The notes under the pieces are model-generated. The model had not been told where the DNA came from, did not search any database, and saw nothing but the letters and a program-made list of their open reading frames with translations. DNA of 64,000 nucleotides from Sporosarcina ureae (GTDB taxonomy: Bacteria; Bacillota; Bacilli; Bacillales_A; Planococcaceae), in contig NZ_CP015348.1 of the NCBI RefSeq assembly GCF_002109325.1, positions 2,667,501-2,731,500 on the forward strand, given 5' to 3'. Below, one piece after another: positions 17,488 through 26,852 of the stretch. Made by a program: the position numbers and the translations under genes. How positions within the stretch are numbered: position 1 is the first letter of the stretch; each line of letters opens with the position of its first letter.

Positions 17488-19857
17488 TTATTCTATACGT
17501 ACTTTCTGCTGTCCAATCTCTTTCCCAGAGCTATCATATGCTATAAACGTTGCATCTGAACTTAATTGGAAGTCCTCTATTTCATACTGTTTTTTATTCA
17601 GCATATAAATCCCTTGTCTTCTATGTGTAAGTTCATAATCTAAGTTTCCGTCTTTTGAAGAGAATCGAACGATTACTTTGTTGATTGGGCCGCATGCAGT
17701 CAATAGTTCCGTTGACATACGGATGTCACTGGCTGTCAGTTTGACTGATGGAGATTGGAAAATGGACGCGCTGAGTGAACATGTTTCGATTGGTGTCCCA
17801 CAATTAATTTCTTGTAAAATGGACTGATAGACAAGAGGTAGTTCGATACTATCTTTTATGAAGAAGTATTGACCACCTGTGTCACGAGCTATTTGCTCCA
17901 ATAGCTCGGTGTCTAAGTTTTTTCCTAGGCCAATTGTGTAAATTTTGATGCCAAGTTCTTTCGCTCTTTCCACTTCTTTCAATATCGGTATTTTAGATGA
18001 TTTGCCATCAGTTAAAAGAATAAGCGTTTTTGGCTGGGACAGTGTGAATTTACTGAAAGCGACTTTTAAACCATTTGCAATACTTGTACCGCCACTTTGT
18101 TTTACTCCAGGTGCCAAAGAGTCAATAACAGGTTTTGGTGCACCTTTGGCTAAAAACATACCGCTAGTGGTGAAGTGTGTAGCGATATTCATGTCTGCTT
18201 GTAAAGCTGTAATGAATTCCTCTGTTTTGGAAACACGCAAACGATCAGGATCATTCAGTTCCATACTACCTGAGGAATCTATTAGAAAACCGATTTCAGG
18301 TTTTTCATTCGTACACGTCATATCTGTAGTTAACGGAGGTGCATAAGAAACAGGTTCACTAAAGCTCTTTCCTAATATCGACAGCATCGCACTATCGGTA
18401 ACTGAAGTATTTGCTATCGCTGTCGCAAAAATTTCATTCCGCATTAGAGTGGTCGGTGTTATGAAGGATGTATTCGCAACTCCATTACTGAACCTTATGA
18501 AAGAATTCTCAAAAGGCAAGCTGTATAGGGAATCCAACTTTAAATAACCATTAAAGTCTGTAATGCGTGCTCCGCCTGGTCGTGCAAGTATGGCAGTAAT
18601 ATAGGTAATCCCATTATTGAAACTCTTTCCCTCTTCAACTTTCAACTGAATTTCTGCTCTAGGTACATACGTAATGTTTGCTGAAGCTGTAGAAAGTGGG
18701 CAAGTTCCTACTTTACTTACAGGCGTAACAGTAATCGTATCCACTTTTTCAGAAGTTGTACGGGGGGCGATTACTTTTATCGTTACTTCAGGACCGTCTG
18801 AAATTGCATGTGGATACCAAGAGTTCGCAGCAGCGACTACAGCAGAAGCCGATGCCACTACAGTTTCTGCTTCTGCAAATTCACGGTCGGGATCTTCTGG
18901 ATCCTGTGGCTTAAGTTCCGGTTTAGGCACAGGGTCAGGTGTTGGCGGAATTATTGGCTTATCTGACTGTTGAATAGGTGCATGCACTTCAATCCTTGCA
19001 CCTTCTTTGGAAGTTACTTCGAATTCAAGTTCTTGTTCATAAGGAATCAGTTCGCCGTTACAATCACGGAATGTAAACGTAATGAACGTTTCATCTATGC
19101 CATTCGCAGTCAAAGTTGGTTTATCTATATCAACTGTTACGGTTCCTTGTGGTTTCCCCGTAGGATTGCCTGGAAGGGAAGGTTGATTAGGACGCTCGAA
19201 TTCTATTTCATCTTCCTCCACGAACTTTAGAGGTTTTGCATATTGTGCATTGTCTTTACCGTTTGCTTTAGATGTGAGACCTTGCATATGCCGCCCTTGA
19301 TCTTTGAACATGTTGTGCATGATATCGACGGCCTCAGCACGTGTTAGATTTCTCTTTGGTGCAAAGTCTTGGTAATCATTCTTACCTGTTAATCCATTGG
19401 CTAGATCATGTGTGTAAAGATAATACACTGCTTCTTGTGCAAACAAGTCTTTACCTTGATACGCAGCGAATATCTTCGCCGCATACGCTCGTTGTAAAGC
19501 GGAGTTTCTAGCAGTACCACTGTTTAATCCACGTAAGGGCAAGTGGTGTTTAGCCAAGTAACGATAATTCCCCATCGATTTATGTTCACCTTTTCTTGAA
19601 AGGAACGAATTGGGGGAGTTGAGGTCAAAGCGTACGAGCATCGTTACGAGTTGTGCTTCTGTAATAGCTTGTTCCGGCTTGAACGTCCCATTTGGATAAC
19701 CGGATGTTAAACCGATTTCTGATGCCCATTCAATAGCATCCTTAGCCCAGTAGCGATCATTTACATCTGTAAAAGAAGTCTTAGCAGATGCTTGTTGCGG
19801 TAAAAGGGCAAATAGAACGAGCAGTAGACCCCATATATACGGATTGCGTGCTTTCAA
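17488..19857 (-). CDS. SLH-anchored surface protein with Ig-like and VWA domains
   Basis: 789 residues. Signal peptide 1-25 (QQASA); SLH repeats about 28-75 and 145-195 (GLTSGYPNGTFKPEQAITEA; LTRAEAVDIMHNM) with a degenerate one between. Next come an invasin/Big_1-like domain about 240-300 (PTLTANGIDETFITFTF), a Pro-rich linker, a second Ig-like region about 390-490, and a von Willebrand A domain about 515-690. The VWA has an intact metal site, FLIDSSGSM plus ILLTDGKSS. Such proteins bind partners or matrix at the cell surface. It is the last gene of a three-gene operon, 18 bp after its neighbour. The TTG start follows AAAGGAGG. Confidence 0.88.
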   Translation of the reverse strand: MKARNPYIWGLLLVLFALLPQQASAKTSFTDVNDRYWAKDAIEWASEIGLTSGYPNGTFKPEQAITEAQLVTMLVRFDLNSPNSFLSRKGEHKSMGNYRYLAKHHLPLRGLNSGTARNSALQRAYAAKIFAAYQGKDLFAQEAVYYLYTHDLANGLTGKNDYQDFAPKRNLTRAEAVDIMHNMFKDQGRHMQGLTSKANGKDNAQYAKPLKFVEEDEIEFERPNQPSLPGNPTGKPQGTVTVDIDKPTLTANGIDETFITFTFRDCNGELIPYEQELEFEVTSKEGARIEVHAPIQQSDKPIIPPTPDPVPKPELKPQDPEDPDREFAEAETVVASASAVVAAANSWYPHAISDGPEVTIKVIAPRTTSEKVDTITVTPVSKVGTCPLSTASANITYVPRAEIQLKVEEGKSFNNGITYITAILARPGGARITDFNGYLKLDSLYSLPFENSFIRFSNGVANTSFITPTTLMRNEIFATAIANTSVTDSAMLSILGKSFSEPVSYAPPLTTDMTCTNEKPEIGFLIDSSGSMELNDPDRLRVSKTEEFITALQADMNIATHFTTSGMFLAKGAPKPVIDSLAPGVKQSGGTSIANGLKVAFSKFTLSQPKTLILLTDGKSSKIPILKEVERAKELGIKIYTIGLGKNLDTELLEQIARDTGGQYFFIKDSIELPLVYQSILQEINCGTPIETCSLSASIFQSPSVKLTASDIRMSTELLTACGPINKVIVRFSSKDGNLDYELTHRRQGIYMLNKKQYEIEDFQLSSDATFIAYDSSGKEIGQQKVRIE

Positions 19858-19875
19858 TAGAGTGGTCCTCCTTTC

Positions 19876-21327
19876 TTATTGGAAAAAGATTTCATCTCGA
19901 TAATTTTGTTTCAAATCATTCTCCAAAAAATCAAGGAAACGAGATGTTAGCAATGCTGCTTGCGCTCTAGTTAGAGGTTGCTTTGGATTGAAATAGTTTT
20001 GTTCATTACCTTTTACCAATCCGAGTTCAGTTGCTACATAGACACTGTCTTTTGCCCACGCAGAAATCTTATAGTCGTCGACGTAATGTGTTTTGAATCC
20101 TGGACTTGGAGCGCGACCTTCCATCCCTAGAGCACGGACGAGAATAGCAATAGCTTGTACACGTGTGATAGGACTGTCAGGTTGGAATAAATCCGGTGTA
20201 ACGCCAGTGATGATTCCTTGCTCCACTGCACTTTCGATATACATATAGTCTTGATCTTTTGTGGATAGATCTTTAAATATAGGAACGCGCGGAACTTTAC
20301 TTTTTTTCGGCTCTTCCAAAACACGAAGATCGACTGCTTTTAAAATACCAGTAGTGTATTGATAGCGCTGCATAGGTGTGTTTGGAGAGAAGAATTGAGA
20401 GTTCTCATCAAAAATACCGAGTGAATACAGTTTTTCAATCGAATCTTTTGCCTGATGTCGATCGAGGTCACGAAACTTTGGTACAATCAGGCGTTCAACT
20501 AATGGCAAGTTTTTCTTCTGTAATTCCATCTTACCTTTACCAATGCCAAATGGAATATTGTACGTATACTCACTTACCATATCGGATGAACTGATGACGG
20601 AGTGTCCACCTGTGAAGCTCGATATGGAAGGATCGAACGGTTCATATACCATGACTCGTGATTTGCTGTCAGACGATTTACTTGTAACAAAAGCAGAACC
20701 ATTAGGTGTGATGATTTCCGAGTCCATCAATTGTGTCTCAGTAGCACCCCAAAAGTTCTTATAGCCCATATTACGCCCATTTAAATGAACAGTAATGATA
20801 TCTTCATTTTTGGTTGTACCGTCAACATATTTATAGATTTTTCGACCAACCATATTACCTGAATAAAAAGTGGAAGCGGGTAGGTTATCAGCAACCATTC
20901 CTTCTGAATATTGATAATCAGCAAGAGTATAGGTGTTTTTGCCAAAAGTTACTTTTTCAGAATAGCCTTTTACTTCAAACTGTGAAGTGGTTTGCCCTTT
21001 ACCTTCGTGTTCATTAACATTGGCTACATAGTTCACGCTTCTTGTAAGTTTTGCATCTCGATACGTAGCATTTTCTTTATCACCAGACAGTGTAAAACGG
21101 TACGTGCGAGTAAGCGTATTTTTATTCGCTTTTTCCGTCACAACAGCTTTCCCAGTAAACGTAACGGGTTCACCTGTCAGGAAAAACACTTCGCTATACT
21201 CATATTCGTTCATGACACCACCGTTTACGTCAATTGGACTTGCTGATGCAGCAGTAGCATTCAGTGAAACGACTAGTAGAACAGAGAGGAATAGAATACT
21301 AGTACTTATTTTTGTAAAGAATTTCAT
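19876..21327 (-). CDS. SLH-domain surface protein, unknown N-terminal domain
   Basis: 483 residues. Signal peptide about 1-28; residues 30-290 are beta-rich and unrecognised (EYEYSEVFFLTGEPVTFTGK; SSFTGGHSVISSSDMVSEY). Three SLH domains close the protein (about 300-480), with IITGVTPDLFQPDSPITRVQ and LVKGNEQNYFNPKQPLTRAQ. Placement between an exported protein and the VWA protein suggests they form a surface complex. The ATG at 21327 is 10 nt after AAGAAGG; the longer upstream frame lacks a site and would bury the signal peptide. Confidence 0.85.
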   Translation of the reverse strand: MKFFTKISTSILFLSVLLVVSLNATAASASPIDVNGGVMNEYEYSEVFFLTGEPVTFTGKAVVTEKANKNTLTRTYRFTLSGDKENATYRDAKLTRSVNYVANVNEHEGKGQTTSQFEVKGYSEKVTFGKNTYTLADYQYSEGMVADNLPASTFYSGNMVGRKIYKYVDGTTKNEDIITVHLNGRNMGYKNFWGATETQLMDSEIITPNGSAFVTSKSSDSKSRVMVYEPFDPSISSFTGGHSVISSSDMVSEYTYNIPFGIGKGKMELQKKNLPLVERLIVPKFRDLDRHQAKDSIEKLYSLGIFDENSQFFSPNTPMQRYQYTTGILKAVDLRVLEEPKKSKVPRVPIFKDLSTKDQDYMYIESAVEQGIITGVTPDLFQPDSPITRVQAIAILVRALGMEGRAPSPGFKTHYVDDYKISAWAKDSVYVATELGLVKGNEQNYFNPKQPLTRAQAALLTSRFLDFLENDLKQNYRDEIFFQ

Positions 21328-21346
21328 GTATACAACACCTTCTTTT

Positions 21347-21375
21347 AGGCAGTAAGAGAATTCTCTCACTGCCTG
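21347..21375 (-). other. Intercistronic hairpin in the surface operon
   Basis: AGGCAGTGAGAGA and TCTCTTACTGCCT (minus strand) pair around a short ATTC-type loop between two operon genes. No T-run follows on the coding strand, so mRNA processing or stability is likelier than termination. Confidence 0.55.
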
Positions 21376-21378
21376 ATT

Positions 21379-23052
21379 TTAATCTACTAGAATGATTTTT
21401 CCTTTTACAACACTTTCAGCAATAATAAACAGTCTGTCGTTAATTTCTAAATCACTAGGTTGAATTACGACACCGTCTTTAATGAAAGTAGCTTGTTGAA
21501 TATTCATTTCTTTAACTTCTGCTTGATCAGCCCATGCACCTTTCATCCATCTGCTTACATTACGCACACTGATTTTTGTAGGAGTGACCTTACCATACGG
21601 CGCAGGATCTAATTTAGATAAACGTCCAGCTAGTGTAATGTTGGCTGGGATCTTACTGCCATCTGTTAATTGAATAGCAGTCACTTGATTATCGTCAGAA
21701 ATATAGAAGTATGCGTATCGGTTCATGTAGAATCGTAGATCCATTTGTGGAATAAGGGTAGTAAATTCTCCCTTATGTTCTTCCACCGCATACGTTTCAT
21801 TATTGAAATTAAGATCTTTTTCCTTCATAGAAGACCAAACGTTGTTCTTTAGTTCGGATGCATCTGATAAGCGCAACTTATAACCGAGAACTCCAGAAAT
21901 CTTACCGAAATAGATAGAGTGATCGGATAGGTTGGGGCTGTTTAATCCATCATTACTAATATGTATGATGTTTGCGTACTGCGTTTTTATCGGACCGGAC
22001 GCAGCTACAAAAGCTGTCCCGTAAGCACCTAATGATTCGGGTGAGACAAGGCGACCGTTACGGATCAAAATAGAACCGTCATGATAGCGGAAGCGCTGTG
22101 AGTCCATCAGTCTGATTTCTTTTGTTTTCCCATTAAAGCTTTGTAACGGTTCGTAAAAAGTTCGTTCTGCGTTCTTTTGTATAATGATACGTTCTACTTG
22201 CTCTTTGCCATTTTTATTTACTGTAGCTAAATAGACTTTCATGTTTGCATACTTCCGCAACTGATTATGGGGAACGGGTTTGTTTTCAAAATAAATAGGT
22301 GTTTTTGTTGAATAATAATAACTGGTAGTACTTTTAGGATTGTTTTCATACCAGTGCCAATTCTGGAATTTTGTTTCGTCACGAACAATAATTTTTCGAT
22401 TGATTGGATCAATTTGGTGAAGAGTTCCTTTATATAAGCCTGCCACTTGAACACCAGGCTCTAAAATATCCAAAAGCGTAATATAGTTCGAATTATAGAC
22501 CGAGAACTTTATATTTACGCGATCTCCTTCATATAAAGAGCTGCTAGTAGTTAGTTTGCCTTTCTTAAAGAACTGCGTTTCTGAATTAATATAAACATTT
22601 TTCACGCGTCCATCATCCAGTGTAATCGTCAAGCCTTTTCGATCTCGGTCCATATAGGTGACCATACCGCTATAAGCTTTAGCGTTTGGTTCAATAACAG
22701 CTCCTGGAGTATCCGTTTTAGCATGTAGAGTTTTAAAGTAGAGGTTTTGTATATCGGCTTCTACTTTCATACCTAACTTAAAGGCGTCGATTTTAACTGC
22801 TATCGTATCGACAGATAAGCGCGTGTACTTATCGACGGTATACGTTGCTGTGCGTCCTGCATCGTTTTTGATCGTGACGCTGCGTAATTCTTTCTTTGTA
22901 GTATCTTTATCTACTAGTACTTCCTCATAGTTCGCCTTGACAAATGTGCCGGTAATTCGTTCACTTGCTTCTGTTGAGTTTGCTGAACCAAAGAGGCATC
23001 CGATGATTATCGCAATGCTCCATGTATAAATAGCAAACCATCTCTTATTCAC
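21379..23052 (-). CDS. Exported protein of the SLH-VWA operon, repeated beta domains
   Basis: 557 residues, no SLH domain. Signal peptide about 1-28 (GCLFGSANSTEA). The rest is repeated beta-rich units of about 75-90 residues that recur around phrases such as AYSGMVTYMDRDRKGLTITL, GTLHQIDPINRKIIVRDET and YFGKISGVLGYKLRLSD. This resembles DUF5666-like small barrels, but the family is not certain. It has no recognisable catalytic motif. It is first in the operon, so probably partners the two SLH proteins downstream. The GTG at 23052 follows GGAGGTGGG; an upstream TTG overlaps that site. Confidence 0.75.
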   Translation of the reverse strand: MNKRWFAIYTWSIAIIIGCLFGSANSTEASERITGTFVKANYEEVLVDKDTTKKELRSVTIKNDAGRTATYTVDKYTRLSVDTIAVKIDAFKLGMKVEADIQNLYFKTLHAKTDTPGAVIEPNAKAYSGMVTYMDRDRKGLTITLDDGRVKNVYINSETQFFKKGKLTTSSSLYEGDRVNIKFSVYNSNYITLLDILEPGVQVAGLYKGTLHQIDPINRKIIVRDETKFQNWHWYENNPKSTTSYYYSTKTPIYFENKPVPHNQLRKYANMKVYLATVNKNGKEQVERIIIQKNAERTFYEPLQSFNGKTKEIRLMDSQRFRYHDGSILIRNGRLVSPESLGAYGTAFVAASGPIKTQYANIIHISNDGLNSPNLSDHSIYFGKISGVLGYKLRLSDASELKNNVWSSMKEKDLNFNNETYAVEEHKGEFTTLIPQMDLRFYMNRYAYFYISDDNQVTAIQLTDGSKIPANITLAGRLSKLDPAPYGKVTPTKISVRNVSRWMKGAWADQAEVKEMNIQQATFIKDGVVIQPSDLEINDRLFIIAESVVKGKIILVD

Positions 23053-23258
23053 TATTTGTCCCACCTCCAAGATTTATCGCATCAATTCTATATCGGTTAA
23101 AGGATATAGAAATGAAGAAAAAAGACTCATATTCCCATCTAGTCTTTTCGCAATACAAGTGACTATAAGATACAACCCTATTATCGAATTCTTTGTCAAC
23201 GTTTTACAAATATGATAGGATACACATTATAGTTAATAGAAGAAAGGGTCGGTTTATC

Positions 23259-23672
23259 ATGAAAAAAAGACAGATGTTAGCGCCGCTGAGTCTATCACTT
23301 CTACTATTAGGAGCTTGTAATGCGGATACTGAAAAAGAAACAAATGTGGATAAAGAACAAACCGAACCAGCTAAAGATGTTGTTAAAGAACCAGTAGATA
23401 AATCTGATACAACAGCTAGTAATGATGAGTTAAAAGAGGAATTCGCCAAAGAAGAGGGCGTATCTGAAGTAAGTTTGATTATTACAGAAGATGCAGGTGG
23501 CTTTGTCTTGTTGGACTTTGAAGTAGCTGACGACATGAAAAAAGAAGATGCAGAAAAGGTTGTCAAAAAATACAACGAACGCCTTGAAAAAGAGTATCCA
23601 GAACATAGCATTGATATCCAAGCTCGTAAAAGCGGAGAAACCTTTGTGCAGGAAACGAAAGAAGTTAAATAA
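23259..23672 (+). CDS. Small lipoprotein, unknown function
   Basis: 137 residues. A lipoprotein signal ends in the lipobox LLGAC (Cys near 18), followed by an acidic Lys/Glu/Asp/Thr linker and a small C-terminal domain (about 62-130, SEVSLIITEDAGGFVLLDFE) that looks like an alpha/beta fold. No family recognised. The ATG at 23259 follows AGAAAGGG. Own terminator at 23683. Confidence 0.8.
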   Translation: MKKRQMLAPLSLSLLLLGACNADTEKETNVDKEQTEPAKDVVKEPVDKSDTTASNDELKEEFAKEEGVSEVSLIITEDAGGFVLLDFEVADDMKKEDAEKVVKKYNERLEKEYPEHSIDIQARKSGETFVQETKEVK

Positions 23673-23682
23673 TGAATATATG

Positions 23683-23713
23683 AATACCGTCCTATCTGAA
23701 GGGCGGTATTTTA
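23683..23713 (+). terminator. Terminator of the lipoprotein gene
   Basis: AATACCGTCC pairs with GGGCGGTATT, followed by TT. Confidence 0.75.
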
Positions 23714-23765
23714 CATTTCAAAAATCCACAAATGTCGATAGTCCTGTTAAATATTGATAGAAATA

Positions 23766-23799
23766 AACACATTGCAAAGAAAAATCTCTGCAATGTGTT
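23766..23799 (-). terminator. Probable terminator of the permease operon
   Basis: AACACATTGCA and its complement TGCAATGTGTT form a stem on the minus strand, followed by a T-rich stretch. A second hairpin (about 23838-23869) sits between it and the permease stop. Confidence 0.5.
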
Positions 23800-23872
23800 A
23801 AACTAGCTAATGCGTTCTGATAGGGCGCATATTCATGAGTAATCATCTGGCGCTGTACAGATGGTTACTTTT

Positions 23873-25255
23873 TTATTCTGCTGGATTAATTATTTGAATA
23901 TCCGAATTTTGTCTAACAGCAACGGAATCCGTGATTTTTGTTGCAGTCGTATAGAATATGAATGCAATGACAATTCCAACGATCCATGCGATGTCTAGAC
24001 CACCCAGTGCCTTGGAAAGGGGACCTTGATATATTTCAGTATTAATGAAAGGGACTTGGCAAAGGATGGTGAATAAATAGATACCCATCGTTTTATAATT
24101 CAGTTTCCCAAACACTCCGTCTTTCTTCATATACTCTTCACGATGGAACCGTCTTTTCAATACGTAGAAGTCCGTTAAATTAATAACGCTCCACGGGATG
24201 ATAAAGAATAGTACAAAGCCAAGATAGATTTGGAAGTAGGACATGAAATCCCCTGCACCTGCAGTTGCGGCAAAAATAACGATCGTTCCGATAACCGCAG
24301 ATACTATGACGCGTAAACGTCCGGAAGTCCGAAATGTCCAAAAGTTACTGGCGATAGATAACACGATTATACCTGCTCCATAGATGTTCAAGGAATTGAT
24401 GACCAATACTCCTAATGAAAGTAAGATAACAATTACATAACCCATCACGCCCATGTCCTTGATTTCTGCCATAACATTCCCATTGACGACCATAGTTGCA
24501 ATGGCTGCACCGATCAACATCAACCATGCAGAACTAAGAAAGCTTCCTCCAGCTGTATAGAAGAACGTTTTACGAGCGTCTTGTGAACGCATGAAACGTG
24601 AGTGATCGGATACATAAGGACCGTATGTGATCTGCCATGTAACGCAAATGGAAATAGCTAAGATAAATAATGTCCAGTTAAATGTACCTTGACTCAACAA
24701 GTTCATAGACAATTGACTGATGACTAATCCGGAAAGGACTATGAAAACGAGGGTATAGCCAATAGTGTAAAGCTTCATCGATTTTTGAATGATGTTTTGT
24801 CCGTAAATCGCAAGCAACACCATGGGAATCAGACTGACAATTACCGTGATATTGATATTAAAACCAAGTGTTTCTTCAATGCCTTGTGCAACCAATATAG
24901 TATTCATTGCACCATAACCCAAATACATCGTTAAAATGATAAGCATGGGCAAAATGACTCCAAAATAGCCAAATTGTGCACGGCTCTGCAATACTTGAGG
25001 AATTCCGAGCTTTGGTCCTTGTGCCGAATGCAGCCCCATGATGATAGCACCAATTGCATGTCCAATAAGGATTGCGAGTGCTGCCCACCAGAAACTTAGG
25101 CCGATAATGACAGCGAGTGCACCCGTAACGAGTGTAGTAGATACAGTACTTGCAGCGAACCAGGTGAAGAACAGCTCTTTTGGATTCCCCTTCCTTTCAC
25201 TTTCAGGAATAAACTCGAAACCTACTTGTTCAATCGTCTTCTGCTTTGTACCCAT
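23873..25255 (-). CDS. NCS1-family permease (purine/cytosine permease-like)
   Basis: 460 residues with about 12 membrane helices. The N-terminal block SERKGNPKELFFTWFAAS and the helix 1 to 3 region (ALAILIGHAIGAIIMGLHSA) are characteristic of nucleobase:cation symporter-1 proteins. Substrates in the family include cytosine, allantoin, hydantoins and thiamine precursors; this one is unassigned. It lies 79 bp downstream of the amidohydrolase in the same orientation, so the pair probably imports and processes the same compound. GGAGGCGG precedes the ATG. Confidence 0.85.
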   Translation of the reverse strand: MGTKQKTIEQVGFEFIPESERKGNPKELFFTWFAASTVSTTLVTGALAVIIGLSFWWAALAILIGHAIGAIIMGLHSAQGPKLGIPQVLQSRAQFGYFGVILPMLIILTMYLGYGAMNTILVAQGIEETLGFNINITVIVSLIPMVLLAIYGQNIIQKSMKLYTIGYTLVFIVLSGLVISQLSMNLLSQGTFNWTLFILAISICVTWQITYGPYVSDHSRFMRSQDARKTFFYTAGGSFLSSAWLMLIGAAIATMVVNGNVMAEIKDMGVMGYVIVILLSLGVLVINSLNIYGAGIIVLSIASNFWTFRTSGRLRVIVSAVIGTIVIFAATAGAGDFMSYFQIYLGFVLFFIIPWSVINLTDFYVLKRRFHREEYMKKDGVFGKLNYKTMGIYLFTILCQVPFINTEIYQGPLSKALGGLDIAWIVGIVIAFIFYTTATKITDSVAVRQNSDIQIINPAE

Positions 25256-25334
25256 TCAACCGCCTCCTTTGATAGTTGGTGAAATAGAAAATATGCATTA
25301 ATTTATAGAATAAATAGAGAGATTATTAACTCAT

Positions 25335-26459
25335 TTAATTATTGACGGTTGGACGAAGTGTTTTCCAATACTCTTGTTGAACATTAATCACTTCATCAAT
25401 AGCTTCTTTCTGATTGGAATATAATTTATCAGGGTAGCCCTGTGTACCTGCTGCAAAAGGATCGGTAACATCTGTTTCAATTTGACTTAGGCGCTCAATG
25501 ATTTTCAGTGTACAGAAGGGGACATATGCATTACTGTAGCCGCCCTCATGACAGAATACGATTTTACCGCCGCAATGTGCATTGGCTACACGTAACATAA
25601 TATCCGTTAATTTGCCGAATCCATCAGCTGTCATCATCATGCGGCCGAGTGGATCGAACATACCTGGATCTTGGCCGGCAGAAATAATAATTAATTCAGG
25701 TTGAAATTCTGCTGCAATCGGTTCAATGATAGATTCGAATGCATGAACATATCCCGCATCGCCTGTTCCAGGGGGAAGTGGGATGTTGACGTTGTATCCA
25801 CGGCCTTCTTCTATTCCAACATCTTCTTTTTGACCCGTGTTATTCGGGAAGCTTAAGTCTTGATGAATAGATAAGAAGAGAACATTTGAATCTTCATAGA
25901 ATGCTTGCTCCGTTCCATTTCCGTGATGTACATCCCAATCGAGTACCAATACTCTTTTGAGACCATACTTTTCACGTGCGTACTTTGCGGCGATCGCTAC
26001 ATTATTGAAAATACAAAAGCCGATTCCTTTATCGCGTTCTGCGTGATGGCCAGGTGGTCGAGTCATTGCATAGACGTTATCTACTTCGCCTTCCATAACA
26101 GCATCTACTGCCCGCAACGCACCACCAGTAGATAATAGGGCGATTTCATAAGAACCTCTGCCTACGATTGCGTGGTCTCCTGCATCTCCACCAGTTGTGT
26201 CGCTTAAATGCTTCACTTTGGTTACATATTCAGGTGAGTGGAAAAATTCTATTTCATCTCTAGTGGCAGGACGTGGCTCGATTTGTTCCAGCTTCTTCAT
26301 GAGTCCACAGCGTGAAAGCAAATTATTCACTCGTCTTTTAGTCTCGGGATGTTCCACGAATACATCGGTTTGCATATAACCACCTGATGGTAAATACAGT
26401 GTACCGCTACCGTTATCATGCCAAAAGTAGCTTTCATCGAAGATATATCCTGTTTTCAT
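25335..26459 (-). CDS. Class II histone deacetylase-like amidohydrolase
   Basis: 374 residues, the usual length for bacterial zinc deacetylases related to acetylpolyamine amidohydrolase. Active-site residues are visible: the His pair in RPPGHHAERDKG, the zinc ligands in DWDVHHGNGTEQAF, a third Asp ligand in SAGQDPGMFDPLG, and the transition-state region HEGGYSN. Gln replaces the usual Phe/Tyr before the ligand Asp in SAGxD. The substrate is an amide such as an acetylated polyamine or small ketone-amide, not histone. It is cotranscribed with an NCS1 permease, and a CcpA-type cre site lies upstream. GGAGGG precedes the ATG. Confidence 0.88.
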   Translation of the reverse strand: MKTGYIFDESYFWHDNGSGTLYLPSGGYMQTDVFVEHPETKRRVNNLLSRCGLMKKLEQIEPRPATRDEIEFFHSPEYVTKVKHLSDTTGGDAGDHAIVGRGSYEIALLSTGGALRAVDAVMEGEVDNVYAMTRPPGHHAERDKGIGFCIFNNVAIAAKYAREKYGLKRVLVLDWDVHHGNGTEQAFYEDSNVLFLSIHQDLSFPNNTGQKEDVGIEEGRGYNVNIPLPPGTGDAGYVHAFESIIEPIAAEFQPELIIISAGQDPGMFDPLGRMMMTADGFGKLTDIMLRVANAHCGGKIVFCHEGGYSNAYVPFCTLKIIERLSQIETDVTDPFAAGTQGYPDKLYSNQKEAIDEVINVQQEYWKTLRPTVNN

Positions 26460-26545
26460 ATAAATTCCCTCCAGATAAAATGATGTAGTGATTGAATAGT
26501 CATTTATGAATGATTATCAGTCATAAATAAGAATAATTAGAATAC

Positions 26546-26559
26546 GGTAAGCGTTTTCA
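26546..26559. promoter_or_regulatory. CcpA cre site
   Basis: GGTAAGCGTTTTCA differs from TGWNANCGNTNNCA only at the first base. Its position 87 bp upstream of the amidohydrolase implies carbon catabolite control of the operon. Confidence 0.6.
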
Positions 26560-26599
26560 TTTGAAAATCCAAGTAATTCGTTTCATGCTAGAATAACAA

Positions 26600-26646
26600 G
26601 TGACGACGAATTTATGTGATGTATGAATTGTGACGTATTCGTGACG
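26600..26646 (+). promoter_or_regulatory. GTGACG repeats in the divergent intergenic region
   Basis: GTGACG occurs at 26600, 26630 and 26641; the last two are 11 bp apart, one helical turn, as for a tandem transcription-factor site. The protein is unknown. Confidence 0.35.
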
Positions 26647-26783
26647 TTCAATCTCTTGTGTACTCACATTAAATGAATATGAGTCATTTGTCAATGGTGT
26701 AAATAAATGTTTTTGAATTTTCCCTAAACTGTTTTATTTTGCAATGACAAGTCCAGGCGTCATAGTTAGGAGCGGTGATTCCA

Positions 26784-26810
26784 CAATCATTTGTCAGAAA
26801 AGAATGATTG
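26784..26810. promoter_or_regulatory. Inverted repeat upstream of the TetR gene
   Basis: CAATCATT (26784-26791) and AATGATTG (26803-26810) are perfect complements with an 11-bp spacer. Position fits a TetR-type operator for autoregulation. Confidence 0.5.
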
Positions 26811-26852
26811 CGATACAATAATAGAATCTATAGATAGAGAGTGGGAAATTCA

